A stretch of 64,000 nt of DNA from Margaritifera margaritifera (Eukaryota; Mollusca; Bivalvia; Unionida; Margaritiferidae). The notes below the pieces were generated by a model. It saw nothing but the letters and a program-made list of their open reading frames with translations, ran no database searches and had not been told where the DNA came from. The DNA is taken from positions 372,001 to 436,000 of the forward strand of contig JAQPZY010001490.1 of the NCBI GenBank assembly GCA_029931535.1. The letters run 5' to 3'. How positions within the stretch are numbered: position 1 is the first letter of the stretch; each line of letters begins with the position of its first letter. The position numbers and the translations under genes are program-made. Shown here piece by piece: positions 10,791-24,328 of the stretch.

Positions 10791-10879
10791 AAAAAAAGAT
10801 TTTTTAATTTGATTTATTAGATTAAATTATCTATTAAAGTAATTTCATTTATTTTTAATTTTTAATTTTATTTGTTGTG

Positions 10880-11530
10880 TTTTTTTTTTTTTTTTTTTTT
10901 TTTGTTGAATTTATCTTTTTTAACCAAGGGTTATATCTTCCCTCTCTTCCCAATGTCGGTAATGAATCCCAGTATGTTTGAGGACACCACATTTATGTTA
11001 TTATTTCCTATTTTAAGGAACTCCGGGTAGCTATCTGGGGTATTTAGTTTCTTCTGATTTTCGGGGAATTTTTCCCTTTCTTGGGTATATTTGGGGCATT
11101 CGTTGAAAATGTGGCATACTGTTTCAGGGATGGGACAATGTGGGGAATTTATTCCTGCTTCTTTTAAACCTGGCACAAATCTTCCAAAGCTACTGGCTAA
11201 TAATGTTTTTTCCCGTTTTAATCCTGTTTATAACTTTGGTATCGTATGGGTTTGCCAGGTTTGGGGTGTTACCTTTTCCGTAGACCTGTTTTTGTAAGTT
11301 ATAGAGTTTACGCCCTTTTCGCGTATCTTCCCATTCCCTCTGCCATTTATGATCTATTTTTTGCCTAATCATACTGTAGAACTCCTGGACACTGTAAGTT
11401 AAATGGGCGATGTCTTGATCGATTAATTTGATTTTACCTTCTTTATCTGCCCTTTCGTTTCCAGGGATGTTGATATAGGATGGTACCCACATGCTATGGT
11501 CAATCTCTTGCATAAGACAATAAATTTCGG
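10880..11530 (-). mobile_element. 5'-truncated non-LTR retrotransposon: RNase H end, C-terminal tail and poly(A)
   Basis: On the minus strand, 11530-11190 encodes the end of a ribonuclease H domain with the typical 'WVPSYINIPGNERADKEGK' (His of the classical motif replaced by Asn). After a frameshift, 11176-10931 encodes the tail with 'CPIPETVCHIFNECPKYTQE', matching the Cys/His segment that follows RNase H in I- and Jockey-like elements. A 23-24 bp poly-T at 10880-10903 is the poly(A) end on the opposite strand. Endonuclease and reverse transcriptase are missing, so this is a dead-on-arrival copy truncated near 11530. Confidence 0.8.
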
Positions 11531-14129
11531 TTTACTCTTTGAGAATTATAGACACGCAGAATCCTCCATGTCTTCATGTCTTATCCAAGGGGCAGTATAC
11601 TGCAGGCAGAAACAGTATACTACATGGCAGAGATAAAAACTAACAATGATACAACTAACTGCAGCGGCGGTATTGATCTGACTTGGGCACCCCTTGGGAA
11701 CTTCGCTTGGGGACGCGGGTTACAATCCTCAACGGGGACAAGTAATGGGGAATAAAGAAGCGGTTTCGGACTGGAACCCTGATTGGCAGGCTTGGTCTGA
11801 AAATCCCATTATGACACTACTAATACTAACCAGTAAAAACAACCATGCGGGTGAAGCTTTCTCTATGTATATTAAGAAGACTTTTTGGAACATTAACAGA
11901 CGTAAAAACTGATGGGTTTTTGTTTTTCATTTGCGTTCAGAACATTTTGTCTCCTATCACGGAAAACAATTTTGTTTGTACTTCTGGTATAATTAGATGT
12001 AAATTGGTTTGCAGTGATAATTTATTTTAGTTCATAGAATCTCGTTCAGAAAATGGTTTGTATTCAAATTACATTCTACACCATGAGGAAATTATTTGAT
12101 ACATTGGGTACTACTAACAATCTATTATTGTAGTAAACTATTATTATCAGTTTAAAGTTCAATGAACAAAGACAGAGTGAATGGTTGTTTCTTGAGTTTA
12201 ATACGTATCTTGGCAAAACAAAGCAAAAAAGAACAAAGAAAAATTATAAACGTTACGCCGATACATATACTTGATTGCGTCTGTAACAAACTAAATTCAG
12301 CAGGTTTGTTATGTGCAGTTAAAAACAAATAAGACCAACAAAAAAAAAAAAAAAAAAAGAAATTACGAAACATGAAGAAAAGATGCAAATAAACACCGGC
12401 TCATCAATATTTGTTTGCTTATATCAGCAAAAGAAACAAGTTCTTTCATCTTTAGGGAAAGGGGTAAATATGGTTAAAATATTGATGCCAAATTGACTAC
12501 TTTTAAATATATTACCTAGAAATAGACAAGGACAAAAGGTAATCAATCTGGCAATATAATAAGATAAAAGTTTTTATGAGTCTAAGTTAAAACTATTTAT
12601 TTTATACACTATTAATTACGAGAATAAAATCACTATTCTTACAAATTTAGCTAGTATGAAGTGATGCTTCATATAAATGATTAATTGGAAATTAATTTTA
12701 CGTTTAGTGTTTGCGTGTTTCTTTAAACTTCCTCTATAACCAACCTCGAAGAGTACGAATAATCAGTGCGTCACATAGTTATACATATATTTTCTGAGGG
12801 TTTGTACACAATCTATATGCATTTCATGTGTTCAGAAGCTATAGGTCAAACGCAAACCGGTCAAACAATGTGAATAGGCCGTGGGAACGACTAACTGTCA
12901 CCTGCCAGTGAAATAATTATATGATTTCTTCAGGAATTGATTGTCTGTGGTAAATCGCCGCTGGTTTCACACTCGTGTGTGAAGGAAAAATCAAAATGTC
13001 AAAAGCAGGCGACGCACTTTTTCATATTATAAGACAGGTGTGTATGGAAGGACACCAACGAATGAAGGCAGTGCCAGTATCTTCATCTCTATATAGTTTA
13101 CATATTAACCCTCGTGATACTAAAAGTTATATTACTTGGTTAGTTAAGGCAATATATTTAATTACTTTAATATTGAAACAAAATGTAATTTCCAAACCAT
13201 GGATGGTATAGGGATCTGTGGGTGTATTGAAAATGAAAACAAAAGTGATTAATTTAAATATTGACTACAAACTTTCAAAACAGTATTGCTTGTTTTGTTC
13301 TCATGCAGGAATATTTTGCACTCTTTTTAGTGGAATAATTAAAAAAAAACAGAACTGGTCTGTGTAGATCAATACTACAGCAGCAGGGAATTTAAAGAAA
13401 TAATGATATCAGTTAATTGGTGATTCATGTCAATGAATAAAAAAGGACCATCTGGTAAAAAACGAAAATACTTTGAATATAAATATATACAAGCACTTGT
13501 TAAGATAAAAAAACATAAACAAGGCATTCACAAAATAAAATAAAAAAACAAGCACACAAACAAAATATAAACAAGCAAACATAGAAACAAAGAAAACAGA
13601 ATAGTGTAATATATCCACAATAATTATTCCAAAACATGCATGTAATTAGCGAGAAATTAAAATTCACCCAATAATCAGCACGAAAAAATGTTAAACTGCT
13701 CAGCAATACATCAAGCTCACGTCCTATGCAATTTTGCTTATTCCGTCCTATACCGCGTTTGAATATATTTTGCGACAACGGGTTATGGATTGTGTGCTAT
13801 TGTTTTGTTTGTTTGTTTGTTGTTATTTTTTTGTTTCTGTTTTTTTCTGCTTTTTTTTTTTTTTTTTTCGAGTGCTTTGGTTTGATTCTTTAAAAGGGCC
13901 ATTACATGCCACAAAAGGAAGTCGTAATTCTCTCTTTATGTGTGCACTTGGCTTGGAATAAAGCACGTGTAAATTGGAATAATACAATTATAATCACACA
14001 AAAATGTGACAAGAGAAACTGTTTCAAAATCATAGATAAATCTTAAATTCAAACTAGTATATCATCTTAGTAAAGAAACATAAATTGCTGCCGACCATTT
14101 TGCTAAAGAAATGTATTTACCGACCCATA

Positions 14130-14130
<1 letters not shown>
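11530..14130. other. Gene-free AT-rich DNA
   Basis: Nothing coding could be supported. The stretch includes poly-A/T tracts (12340-12358, 13850-13869). The open frames near 13430-13780 are low-complexity Phe/Cys-rich frames created by T-rich or A-rich DNA. Confidence 0.5.

Positions 14131-14131
<1 letters not shown>

Positions 14132-14206
<75 letters not shown>
14132..14206. repeat. (CT)n microsatellite
   Basis: About 75 bp of unbroken CT dinucleotides. Confidence 0.95.
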
Positions 14207-14209
<3 letters not shown>

Positions 14210-14718
14210 GATTTCTTCCTTCTGTATCTCTGATAATACTGCCGATTTGTGAACATAGCAATCCACTTTGGTATCAAGGCACAGTAATGATCTGTTTTAT
14301 ACAAAAAATTAATTCTTTATACATTTTTATCAACAAGCCGATTGTTAACTACCAGTGTATTTTCTTGTATATATTTTACTTTAAATTACAATCGCTGACT
14401 CAACCAATGTTATAAGTGGTTTTATTTACTACAACAGCCCGTGTTTCACAAAAAAAACATCATATTCATATTGTTAAGCCGCTGTTTGATGAAGATGATT
14501 AATTGTTTGAAAGTAATATCAAGACTAGCTTTTTTCTACATCATTGGGAAATGTGTGTACAAAGTGTAAACTCCGAAACTTTGTATTATTATATTTTGTT
14601 ATGATTTATATCTTCGAGTTCTTGTCGTCATCGAGAATTCGTTCAACATTGTAACTATACTTTTTTCTGTTTGTATAAATATGTGTTATCTGTTTGTTAT
14701 TTCTTTGTTACTATGTCA

Positions 14719-14828
14719 ATCTCTTTCTGTCTCTGTCTTTGTCTCTCTCTCTCTGTCTTTGTCTCTCTCTCTCTGTCTGTGTGTCTGTCTCTCTATCTCT
14801 CTCTCTCTGTCTGTCTCTCTCTCTCTCA
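14719..14828. repeat. Interrupted (CT)n/(GTCT)n microsatellite
   Basis: Runs of CTCT broken by GTCT and TTTGTCT units over about 110 bp; the open frames across it are repeat translations. Confidence 0.85.
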
Positions 14829-15214
14829 TGCAATGTGACTTTATTAAATATAGGTTTTGATATACATGGTACATTGCATGACCTAAGTTTACAATATGTA
14901 TTAGTAACCATGCAACACTTGAATATGATTTTCACGTATATAGGCAACTCCATGAAGAATTGTTTACCAATAATTGCACGTTTCGTTTAAATCATGATTA
15001 TATTACAATTTAATTTCCATTGTTTATAACAAGCTGTTATAACATTTGTGCATCTTTTCCATAATTCATGTGGAAAAGGTTTTCACCATGGCAATTTACC
15101 ATTTAATTAATTTCTTCTTTATATACATTATATAGGAGCAATTAATTATCTAGAAAATATCATTTTTCGTGTAACCCTTGTCAGTTCACTACCTTTAGTA
15201 ACAAAGAGGATGCT

Positions 15215-15465
15215 GGTTAGTTTGTTTGTATTTAACCGCAGAAAAATACAGGCATGCTATATTGTGATGAGGCAATTCGAGTGTCACCAGGGAATTGGCT
15301 GAAGAATGGGAGCTCCAACCAGTGACCTCGCTAGCTTTAATCGGGCGACCAGATCTCCTCAACCAACCAAACAGATGCACTCTACTCTCTCCAGCGTCAT
15401 ATTCACCATGATGTTGAAGACCCGTCATCGTGTATCCATTATCCTTATACAACATAGGCCTAAGC
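15215..15465 (-). repeat. Candidate tRNA-derived SINE
   Basis: On the minus strand, a GC-richer block has an A-box-like phrase (TGGTTGGTTGAGGAGATCTGG near 15355), a B-box-like phrase (GGTTGGAGCTCCC near 15310) and a 3' end with GTTAAATACAAACAAACTAACC (about 15212-15236), the kind of short-repeat tail seen on SINEs. The block spans about 250 bp. Promoter boxes are imperfect, so this is a candidate only. The 90-codon ORF on this strand is probably a by-product. Confidence 0.4.
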
Positions 15466-16622
15466 AATGAGACCGATTGTCAAATTCCTTATTAGTATGG
15501 GAGTTCTTTTTGTGCGTGATGCCATCGCTGTCACCAAATTGCACAGGGGAAAAATTCGCGAACCGGACCGGGAATAGAATTCAGAAGCTGCATAATTCTA
15601 AGCGGGCACCCTACCACCAACCTTCCGATAATCTCGCAAATGACACGGATAACGTGCCCTGCCAAAGGACACACCGTGGCACCCGACCCAAGATAATCTG
15701 ATTGTAGCATCCCTGCTCACGATTCCGCTACGATAACAACTGAACAAACGCAATTGTTGTTAGGAAGAACAACATAGGCAGAATTATGCGTTGAATCCGG
15801 TGTGTAGGGTTTTTTTTTTTTCTAAGGGCCTGGGGGAGAAAATATTATTAGTTTTAATAGCTATTAACTCAAACAATACATCATTTTTTTCAAACTCATC
15901 AGTAAGAGTTGTCTTCAAAAGCATAGTTTCATAGTACTGTCTAAGAGTCGGCAATCTATGGTGATCAAGTTGTTACTATAACTTTTTCTCTTTAAAACTG
16001 CGATAAGAGAACGGACATTTGATCTTTTCTTAAACAGCAGGTAGGAGTGTAAGTGCCTCTATATACATTCTCTGGAAAGTAGAATGATCACCACGAGGAA
16101 ATTCGGGATACGTGTGAACACTTCACATGACAAAACTATTTTGGAGATAATAAAGTCTTTTTAAAATTAAGTTGTGTTGCCATAATAAGCCGTAGGGACT
16201 TAGAGTACATTTATTATAAATAATTCTAAGTCTTAGTTATATTTAAAAGATAGATCGATATGAAAAATTAACAACTATATTTAGTGCCAGCCTTCGATAA
16301 CATTTTAATTTGTGTTCTAATTTGTAACGTAACTGTATATACTGCTTATTACTTCGATGATCCAAAACAGATCATTGTGCTATTATGTAATCCATACTGA
16401 CATATTAACGTTTTTAAATTTATCATATTACCCAATTCTGCTTCATACTGCTTAAAGAAGGATGATTCATTAGATGACTGACGGAAATTTTCATGGAGTG
16501 TGTTTATGTCGTCACATAATTTTTAACTCAAAGAGCCTAAAAGCAAGGAATATATTAATACAGAGGACTTTTTTAACTTGAGTATAGGAATATTTGAAAC
16601 AATATGCAATGTAGGTGCAAGT

Positions 16623-17038
16623 TCAGTATAAATGTACTTCAAGAAATGAGTCGTGCGAGGTTAACGATATCATTTCTGGGTGAGAAACTTGAACTATTAT
16701 TCTTTCACCCTTCTTGAAGTAGGCGATATCACCAATTAAGCTACTACGATCGGTAAATCCGAATCGGAGTTTGCATCGCGTTTTGCCGGTTTCAACCAGT
16801 TTCCAGTCATCTCGTAACGGATATTCTGCTGATCGCCGGAAGATTGTGTGGAAGAACGCAAAACGGTCATTCACTATTGTAGAGTTTGTGTCCCGGAAGG
16901 TAACGCGACTGTTGAACCAGTAATAGCCAGATGTGGTGATCTCAAGTTGCCCATCCGTGAACGTTACTCCTGGATTTTGGTAAGAGCCCTCTTTCGTGTT
17001 CAGCCATCGAAGAACGTGCCATTCATCGTTATCGATGC
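16623..17038 (-). CDS. TNFSF gene, terminal coding exon 4 (TNF homology domain core)
   Basis: The acceptor GCCGTTGCAG ends at 17039. The exon runs 416 bp to the TGA at 16625-16623 and encodes 137 residues. 'LRWLNTKEGSYQNPGVTF' and 'SGYYWFNSRVTF' are the A'-to-C strands, and 'KKGERIIVQV' with 'FLEVHLY' the final strands of the jelly roll. A single Cys lies in 'KTRCKLRFGF'. Confidence 0.85.
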
Positions 17039-17941
17039 CTGCAACGGCAACAATGGAATGAAAACATAATTATTGTTATGTTTGGGGAAAATGTGTAAAT
17101 AACATTTTTCTCAGCTTATATAATGCAGTAAATGTAGCTATTTTTTTAAAATTCATATCAAAATGCTTTTAGCAACATGAGTTATCCATTGTTTTATCAT
17201 AAAGTATCCATATACATACTATTTTTATATCCATATCCATACTTGCTTTCCCACAACACGCCAGCTAATGTCTTTTTAAATAGTTATATGCGTCTTGTTT
17301 TTTTGTTTTTTTTTTGTGAGAGTGGAAATCTATTGCAATCTTGCACCAGTATTTGAGTACATTTTGGTACTAAAGCGTAAAGACGCTTCTATTCTTTAGC
17401 TTCATTTTTCGTATTTATGAAAAACTGTACAGGAGACTCTCATAATAAAAATATCAATCCAAACGTCTTGGAAAATCGACAATGTTTGATCATTTACGAG
17501 TTTGTGCAACCTTCATAGTGGTAAAAAGCATTTATGATTACATGTAGGTTTCAGAATTTGGTCAAATCCAAAATTAAAAATCTACTACTAAGATTGTAAA
17601 GGCTTTTGCATCAGGGTATGCAATATTTCTGAATTCATATATTTTGTCAACCTGGATTCTATAATTTCTGTCTCTCTATCTATTTCTACTTTGTATCGCA
17701 AAGCATAGCTTTATGAAGACCACTAATGATAATTTTAATTACACAATATCTTTTACAAACTCGTTACTGTCAGAACACTTCTTTCTGAGTGAGAGTTCAT
17801 ACTCAGTGTGGCAAGGTTCTGTTTTGCAGAGAGAACTATAGTTTTGATCTCTTTATTTTATATTGCAAGATATAAATGGCTGACATAATCAGAGATATAT
17901 ACCTTGGTCCTTGATTTATATTATGTATGAAATAAATGTCC

Positions 17942-18036
<95 letters not shown>

Positions 18037-20475
18037 GAGAGAGAGAGAGCATCGTGTATATCAAGCTGCTTGGAGTTTACACTTGCTTGAACATTGAAAC
18101 TGTCTCATTTTATCTCAATTAACTAAATTTATAAATGAAAGAGTAGAAATAATCATGAAGAGAAATATGAACATTTTCAACTCAGGAGCTGCTTACACAA
18201 CGAGATTTTGTGGTAAATATATGAAAAGAGTACTGTTTGACATTTGTATATCGCAAAAAGGTATCACTACATTTGCGTTTAAACAGAATTAATTTTACTA
18301 AGTGATACCCAATGCCACTTCGATGACAAAAGATGACAAAATTCATGAGTATGTTGATATTTAAACGTCCTATTAAATATAAAAGAACATATACACTTGT
18401 CAGTACCATTTTGTTATTATATTTTTAGAGGGGGTTTTGAAGATTTCGTTAAAGTCAATATCAAACTAAGAAAATAAAATACACTACCCTTCGTTTCTAC
18501 TCAACAGTTGTTTCTTTTATCCATGAAATGTCCACTGCATTTTTTTAAATCCAACATAAAAACGTATTCTGTTGAGAGAATTAAACCAATAATCTTTAGT
18601 GGGTTACACAAAAGAAGTTTGTTGCGCCATATCGTATACGGTCCCAACTCCCGAAAGTTATCTTGATCCTAATCAGGGGATAATTGATGCTTCAAAAAAG
18701 GGTCAAATGCTAAATAGACGGTAAAAAACAAGAACTGGCCACATACTGTTACTAGAGGAAGCACGAATGGAAGCAAGAGAGAGAGAGAGAGAGAGAGAGC
18801 ATTATTTTTGAACTTAGCAATAGTGGTTACATTTTAAACTATTAAAAACATTTACATGCCAAATTTATGAAGATGTATGACAGCTGCAACAAAAGGAGCA
18901 CATATTTAGCACATAGATAGACGTGGCAACAAAAAAGTTAATACTGTTAGGACTGATACAGTTTGTGCGTTTTCGAAACCTAAAAGCTTATACCTCTTTC
19001 TTGTTATATCAATCCAGGGTTCTTCCTAACAATCTGCAGTACTTCGGATAATATGTATGTACCATAGTATATGTACTGCGCTTGATATCAATGATGAGAT
19101 GTGTGCGGTGTCTCTAACGCATTTTGATCATGTTTGGCATAAATGTCTAATGCATAAATTAAAGTGCAATGGCATCGATAGCTCTCTTATTAATTGTTTA
19201 TCTGACTAGCAATTTAAAAGAATCCAAACAGTTTTTGTAAATACTACCGAATCCAGTACCATTATGTTGCAGCTGGCGTACCACATATATCTGTTTTAGC
19301 TCCGTTTTTGTTTATTGTGTATATTAACGACATAGGCGACGATCACTTGAGTGCGATGGGACCCTTTGCTGATGGTAGTTCTCTAGCATATTCATCAAAT
19401 GATACTTGCGAAATTGAAGATGTACTGAACACAGATTTGCAAACGGTTGACGATTGGTCAAGGCAGTGGTTGGTTGACTTCAATCCAAACAAAATTGAGA
19501 CAATGTTATTCTCTCGTAAACTAGACGCAGTTTTTTCCTGAACTAAAGTTCACCAACCAAATTCTCCTTTTGGTGACATCTATACAAGTCTTGGCCCAAC
19601 TTTCAATTGCCTGCTTCAATTTAAATTGAGTCCAAAAACGTTAGAAAGAATATCTTGTACATACATCAACCCCTAACTAGAATATTGTTTGAGATGGCTG
19701 TTCGGTTGATGACTCTCTTAAATCAGGAAAACCACAATTAGAAGCAGGGAGAATTGTGACTGGTCTTACTAGAAGTGTTTGGTGTTTTAAGATTTATGAT
19801 GAAACTGGCTGACCGACCTTAGCAGATAGACGGAAGTTTCATAAACTATCTTACTTTCATAAAATTGTATACGGTATCTCTCCTTATCGTGCTGAACTTC
19901 CACTGCCAATGTTTGGTGAGACAAACAGGTCGTATCTTCGAAATAGGAATAATTTTTATTCGAATTAATGCCAGACTCGAAATGAATATAGAATCATTCC
20001 TGCCCTCTTCTATTCATGTTTGGAATTCACTCTCATATTCAAATAATAGGTGAAGTAACTATTCTATTTTCAGAAGTATGATAGAGGCTAAGGCAACACA
20101 AGTACCTTCCTATTTTTAGTTGGTAACGGGAAATTATCTATTCGGCATTATAGAATTAGAAATAATTATAGCGAATTAGATAATGATTTATAGTCTAATC
20201 ATTTGAGAGATAATATAGTATGTGATTGAGGTGATGATATAGAAATATATATCATTACATATTAACTTGCAAGTACTATATTAAACACGTAGAGCAGCTT
20301 CAAATTTCATTTCAGTTTTTCCATTTAATCAAATCAGGCATCTGCCAGGGAGCTAATTTGGCGTAGCCAAAAGCAGTCTACTTGCTTTAAAAAATTATCG
20401 ATGATTAGTCTCGATAGTCGAGCTCATGAAAGTAGCTTCCCCAATTCCTCTCAGTACTGTTATCCATTTATGTCG

Positions 20476-20527
<52 letters not shown>

Positions 20528-23500
20528 ATCCCCCAGTTTGCCTTACAATAGTCTTCCCTTCATGGTTTCAAAAACAAACCACCTTAAATAGAGTAGCCAC
20601 TTTCACAGACGTCATAGGAGGTAATCTAATATCATTGCTGGTTCTAAAGACTGTCCTGACAAAAATATGAAGAAAATAGTACTTACAAATCTAATAGTTG
20701 CTAAATGATCTATTGGCTCTTATCATAGCTTGTAATAGGTTAGGTATAGAGTCATACAGTCCAACGATATTGAGAGAGTCTCAAATGTCAAGAATAATAT
20801 AAATGTGATCAGATCTATATTTTATTTCATGTAGACTTTTTTAAAACATGGATTTAATTGTTTGCCATATATTCTTACTAATATTGAGGTTCACGGTCTG
20901 TGATCGCCAGGTTAGGGATCCGATTCTACTGTTTTGTCCTCCCAACAATATGGACCAAACAAGTACCCTTCAGGAAGGACTGTTCCCCATTTGGAAACTC
21001 TTTTGCAATATATGTCCGAAATGTTTCAATAAAGAATTCATGTACACTTGTCAGAGTTAATTTTTCCCCCCACTGGGGTCACATTTCTAACACCGTTGCA
21101 GGTAATGCACCCCCTAAAACATAGCTGAAATATTCTTGAATGGCAAATGTGAAACCTTTTCAAGGGGTTTTGAATTGTAGAACATGATATTCCAGTCATT
21201 TCAAATAGTTTTTCTACCACTTAAATCTTTCTCAACTAATTGAAGTATCACCTGTTTCTGACAATCAGTCAATTCCTTACCATAAGACGCCATGTTTTTG
21301 TTTACATCATAAGAAAGTATAACAATAGCACTCGCTACAAATTTACAATTTCAGACTACGTTCAATAGGTTGATGAGTGCACACATATCAAATCAAGCTT
21401 GCAGAATAATTATTATTTATGCAGTGACCATTTGAAATCATATTTAGCTTAATCACATTGACTTTTCTTACTCTGGTGGCTACTCACTTGTCACCCATTA
21501 CTGTATGAATGAGTGATATATACTTGCTGTATCAAATTATACACATATGTTGTATACACAATGTGCAAAATATCCTCCTGTATTATTCAAATAGTCCAGG
21601 TCCTGCTACTGTATTGAAAGTTTCAATCAAATTTCAATGTTTAAGTTTCTATGAAATTATAATCTAAATATAAATTTACAACAATACAGATTCATTATGA
21701 ACGAAAATCTCTGGACACACATTTGTAAAATATGTTTATGATATTAATGTCATTTATTTAGAGGTCTGATGTTTTTCAAGGTAAAAAGTAAGATAACAGT
21801 CTTTGAGGAATGTGAGAGGTTTTAAAGTGTACCAGTCCAGGTGAATTAATATTCCAAATGTAGTCAGAATTTAAATATGTCATAGTACGAATTTGAGTAA
21901 TTGTATATTCCAATAATACCAACAGATTATATTCACAATTTTCGTGGTTTCCGTTGTTGCCCTGAACCACGAATTTAAATACCCAACGAAAAATTAGCCA
22001 CGTTTGCTGGTGACCCCCCCCCCCCCCCCGCCGCTCATTTTCTTACTGTGTGTTGTTCCTAGAGATTAAGGAACCTACTAGTATTTCATAAATCAACGTC
22101 AATACTGTAATTTAGTAGTCAAATATTACTTTTTACACGTGTGTTATTTGAACCCTTTGAAAAAGAATTATAAAGCATTTTATATTGTTTCAATGCACAC
22201 GTGTCAATAAGGTATCCGACAGCAGTAATTTCCACTCACTGCCTTAAATCGATATGTGAGATAAGTAAGGATAGATAGAAATGAAAAAAGCATAAGGTCT
22301 TCGAACACTAGTAATGCTGAAAATGAAAGGAAGAATAATAACATATACTAGTATATGAAATTAAATTTAATACTTATTCAAATCGCTCCTTCATTTGAGT
22401 ACAACTGTTGTTGAAAAATTTAAATCCTCCTAAAACCACATTTCATTTTATCCATGCATTTTTAATCAAAATGAACAACACGCCAGTAAAATACTACAAC
22501 TACTGCTTGAAGTACTATTATTAATGAAACACTATGTAGATACAATAATTACAGCAGATTATAAAGCTCACACTTCACTGATTTTCGGACAAAGCTACTG
22601 TATCAACATCATGTCAATCAAGTCTCAAGGTACACAAAAATGCTTGTCAGGTAAATAATCCCCAAATTGCAGAATTAAACAAGTCCACCTTTCTCCAAAC
22701 CACTGATAATTAGGTCCCATCTTTCACTCATTGTCGCGTGAGCTGCATTTATCCAATCAGCCCGAATTGGCTTGATTAATGACGTTGCAATCAGTGACCG
22801 TCACCAGTAACATCTTCCTTCTTTTCGTGATGGCCTCCATGACCAGTTTAGCATACCAGTTGTGGAAGTGTGATTTTAATTCTTCGTTGTACTCTTTATT
22901 TATTGTCAAGTCTAGTGGTTGAAGTTGGTCTGTACATATGGCAGGCACAAAGGAACGCGTGATTCCACTCTCTTTCAATTTAGTTAGCATCTTCTCACAT
23001 TGATGGGCTCTAAAAACATCAAATATTGCCACTGTCTGCTGATTGCATTGAGCAATGGGCAGCCGGTCACGTGTTTGTTCCCTTTATGGACAGTGGTTCA
23101 AGTAATAGACCATACAGGTGTACTTGAATAACCGATTGTCTTAGTGTTGTTGCCTGCGTCGGCTTCTTTTGATGTTGAGCACTCACACGAAAACACGGTG
23201 TAAGTTATTGATCTTGACATGTGTTTTATTTGTGATCATATAGGCGGTAGTATTATTTTAGTTTTGTTGACTGCGTCGGCTTTCATTGATGTTATTCACT
23301 TGGACAAACACACGGTGTAAGTATTGAACTTGTCAGGTCTTTGATTTGTGCTCAAAAATGTGGAAGTATTGTTATAAACATTCAAGTGACCGCCGTTTGC
23401 GTCGGCATAGTTTTATTCTTTTTTCTTCTTTATTTTGGCTATCTGTAGAGGTTAAGCCACTAAATTAAGGACTTAGTAATATGCAAACTTTGACATGAAA

Positions 23501-24264
23501 AACCACGAATTTAAGTACCCACGAAAATGTATTTTTTTTTTTAAAAAAACACGGAAATTGAGCCCCAAGAAAATAAATTATACTACAGTATCTACCTCAC
23601 GATGTTATCAATATTGTATCATAGGTGTTTCACTCTCACTTTACTTGATCTTTACGCTTAAATGGACGCGAGCAGACATGTAATCTATTTGCCCTTATAC
23701 CACATTCAAAAAGTTCACCTACACAACCAAGATCAGTATCTCAATTATCTGCCACTCATAATTATACATACTTCAAATTAAAACCAACTAAATAACAGCA
23801 GCGTCCAATTGATTAATATACACGGTTCATAGTCAAACACAACGATTAATGGTTCTGACAAGTAAAGACATTATTCCCAACTAGCAACCCAAAGACTCTG
23901 CATTCAAAGAGGTGTTAATTACCATAGGCAATCATTATATCCAAATATATAACTTTCAAATATAAACATTAAGTTAAAATTTAAAGGCTGAACACCTCCC
24001 TCTCTCTCTCCCACCACCAAGACAGAATAGATCCTTTCACAATCTCCAATTGGAGCATCCTCAGCCTTGTCTGCCACGAATGAGACTAAAAGTGTAAAGC
24101 CACTGCATGATAGCAGTGTGATGCAAGGAACACGATGCAATATTGCATGTTGCTCTCATATATTTGAGTGTATTAAACTTGAAATGATCCATTTACTTCA
24201 GTGGGTCAAATGTTTACTTATCCTTTTTTCTTTATTTAATTAATGTGTTTGTCGACCAAAATTG

Positions 24265-24328
<64 letters not shown>

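Noticed and set aside
13430..13961. Phe/Cys/Tyr-rich membrane-like ORFs on both strands
   Set aside because: They come from A-rich or T-rich low-complexity DNA and have no conserved motif.
14062..14304. ORF with a long Arg-Glu alternating tract
   Set aside because: Translation of a (CT)n microsatellite; the same holds for ORFs over 14719-14828, 55517-55702 and 55441-55773.
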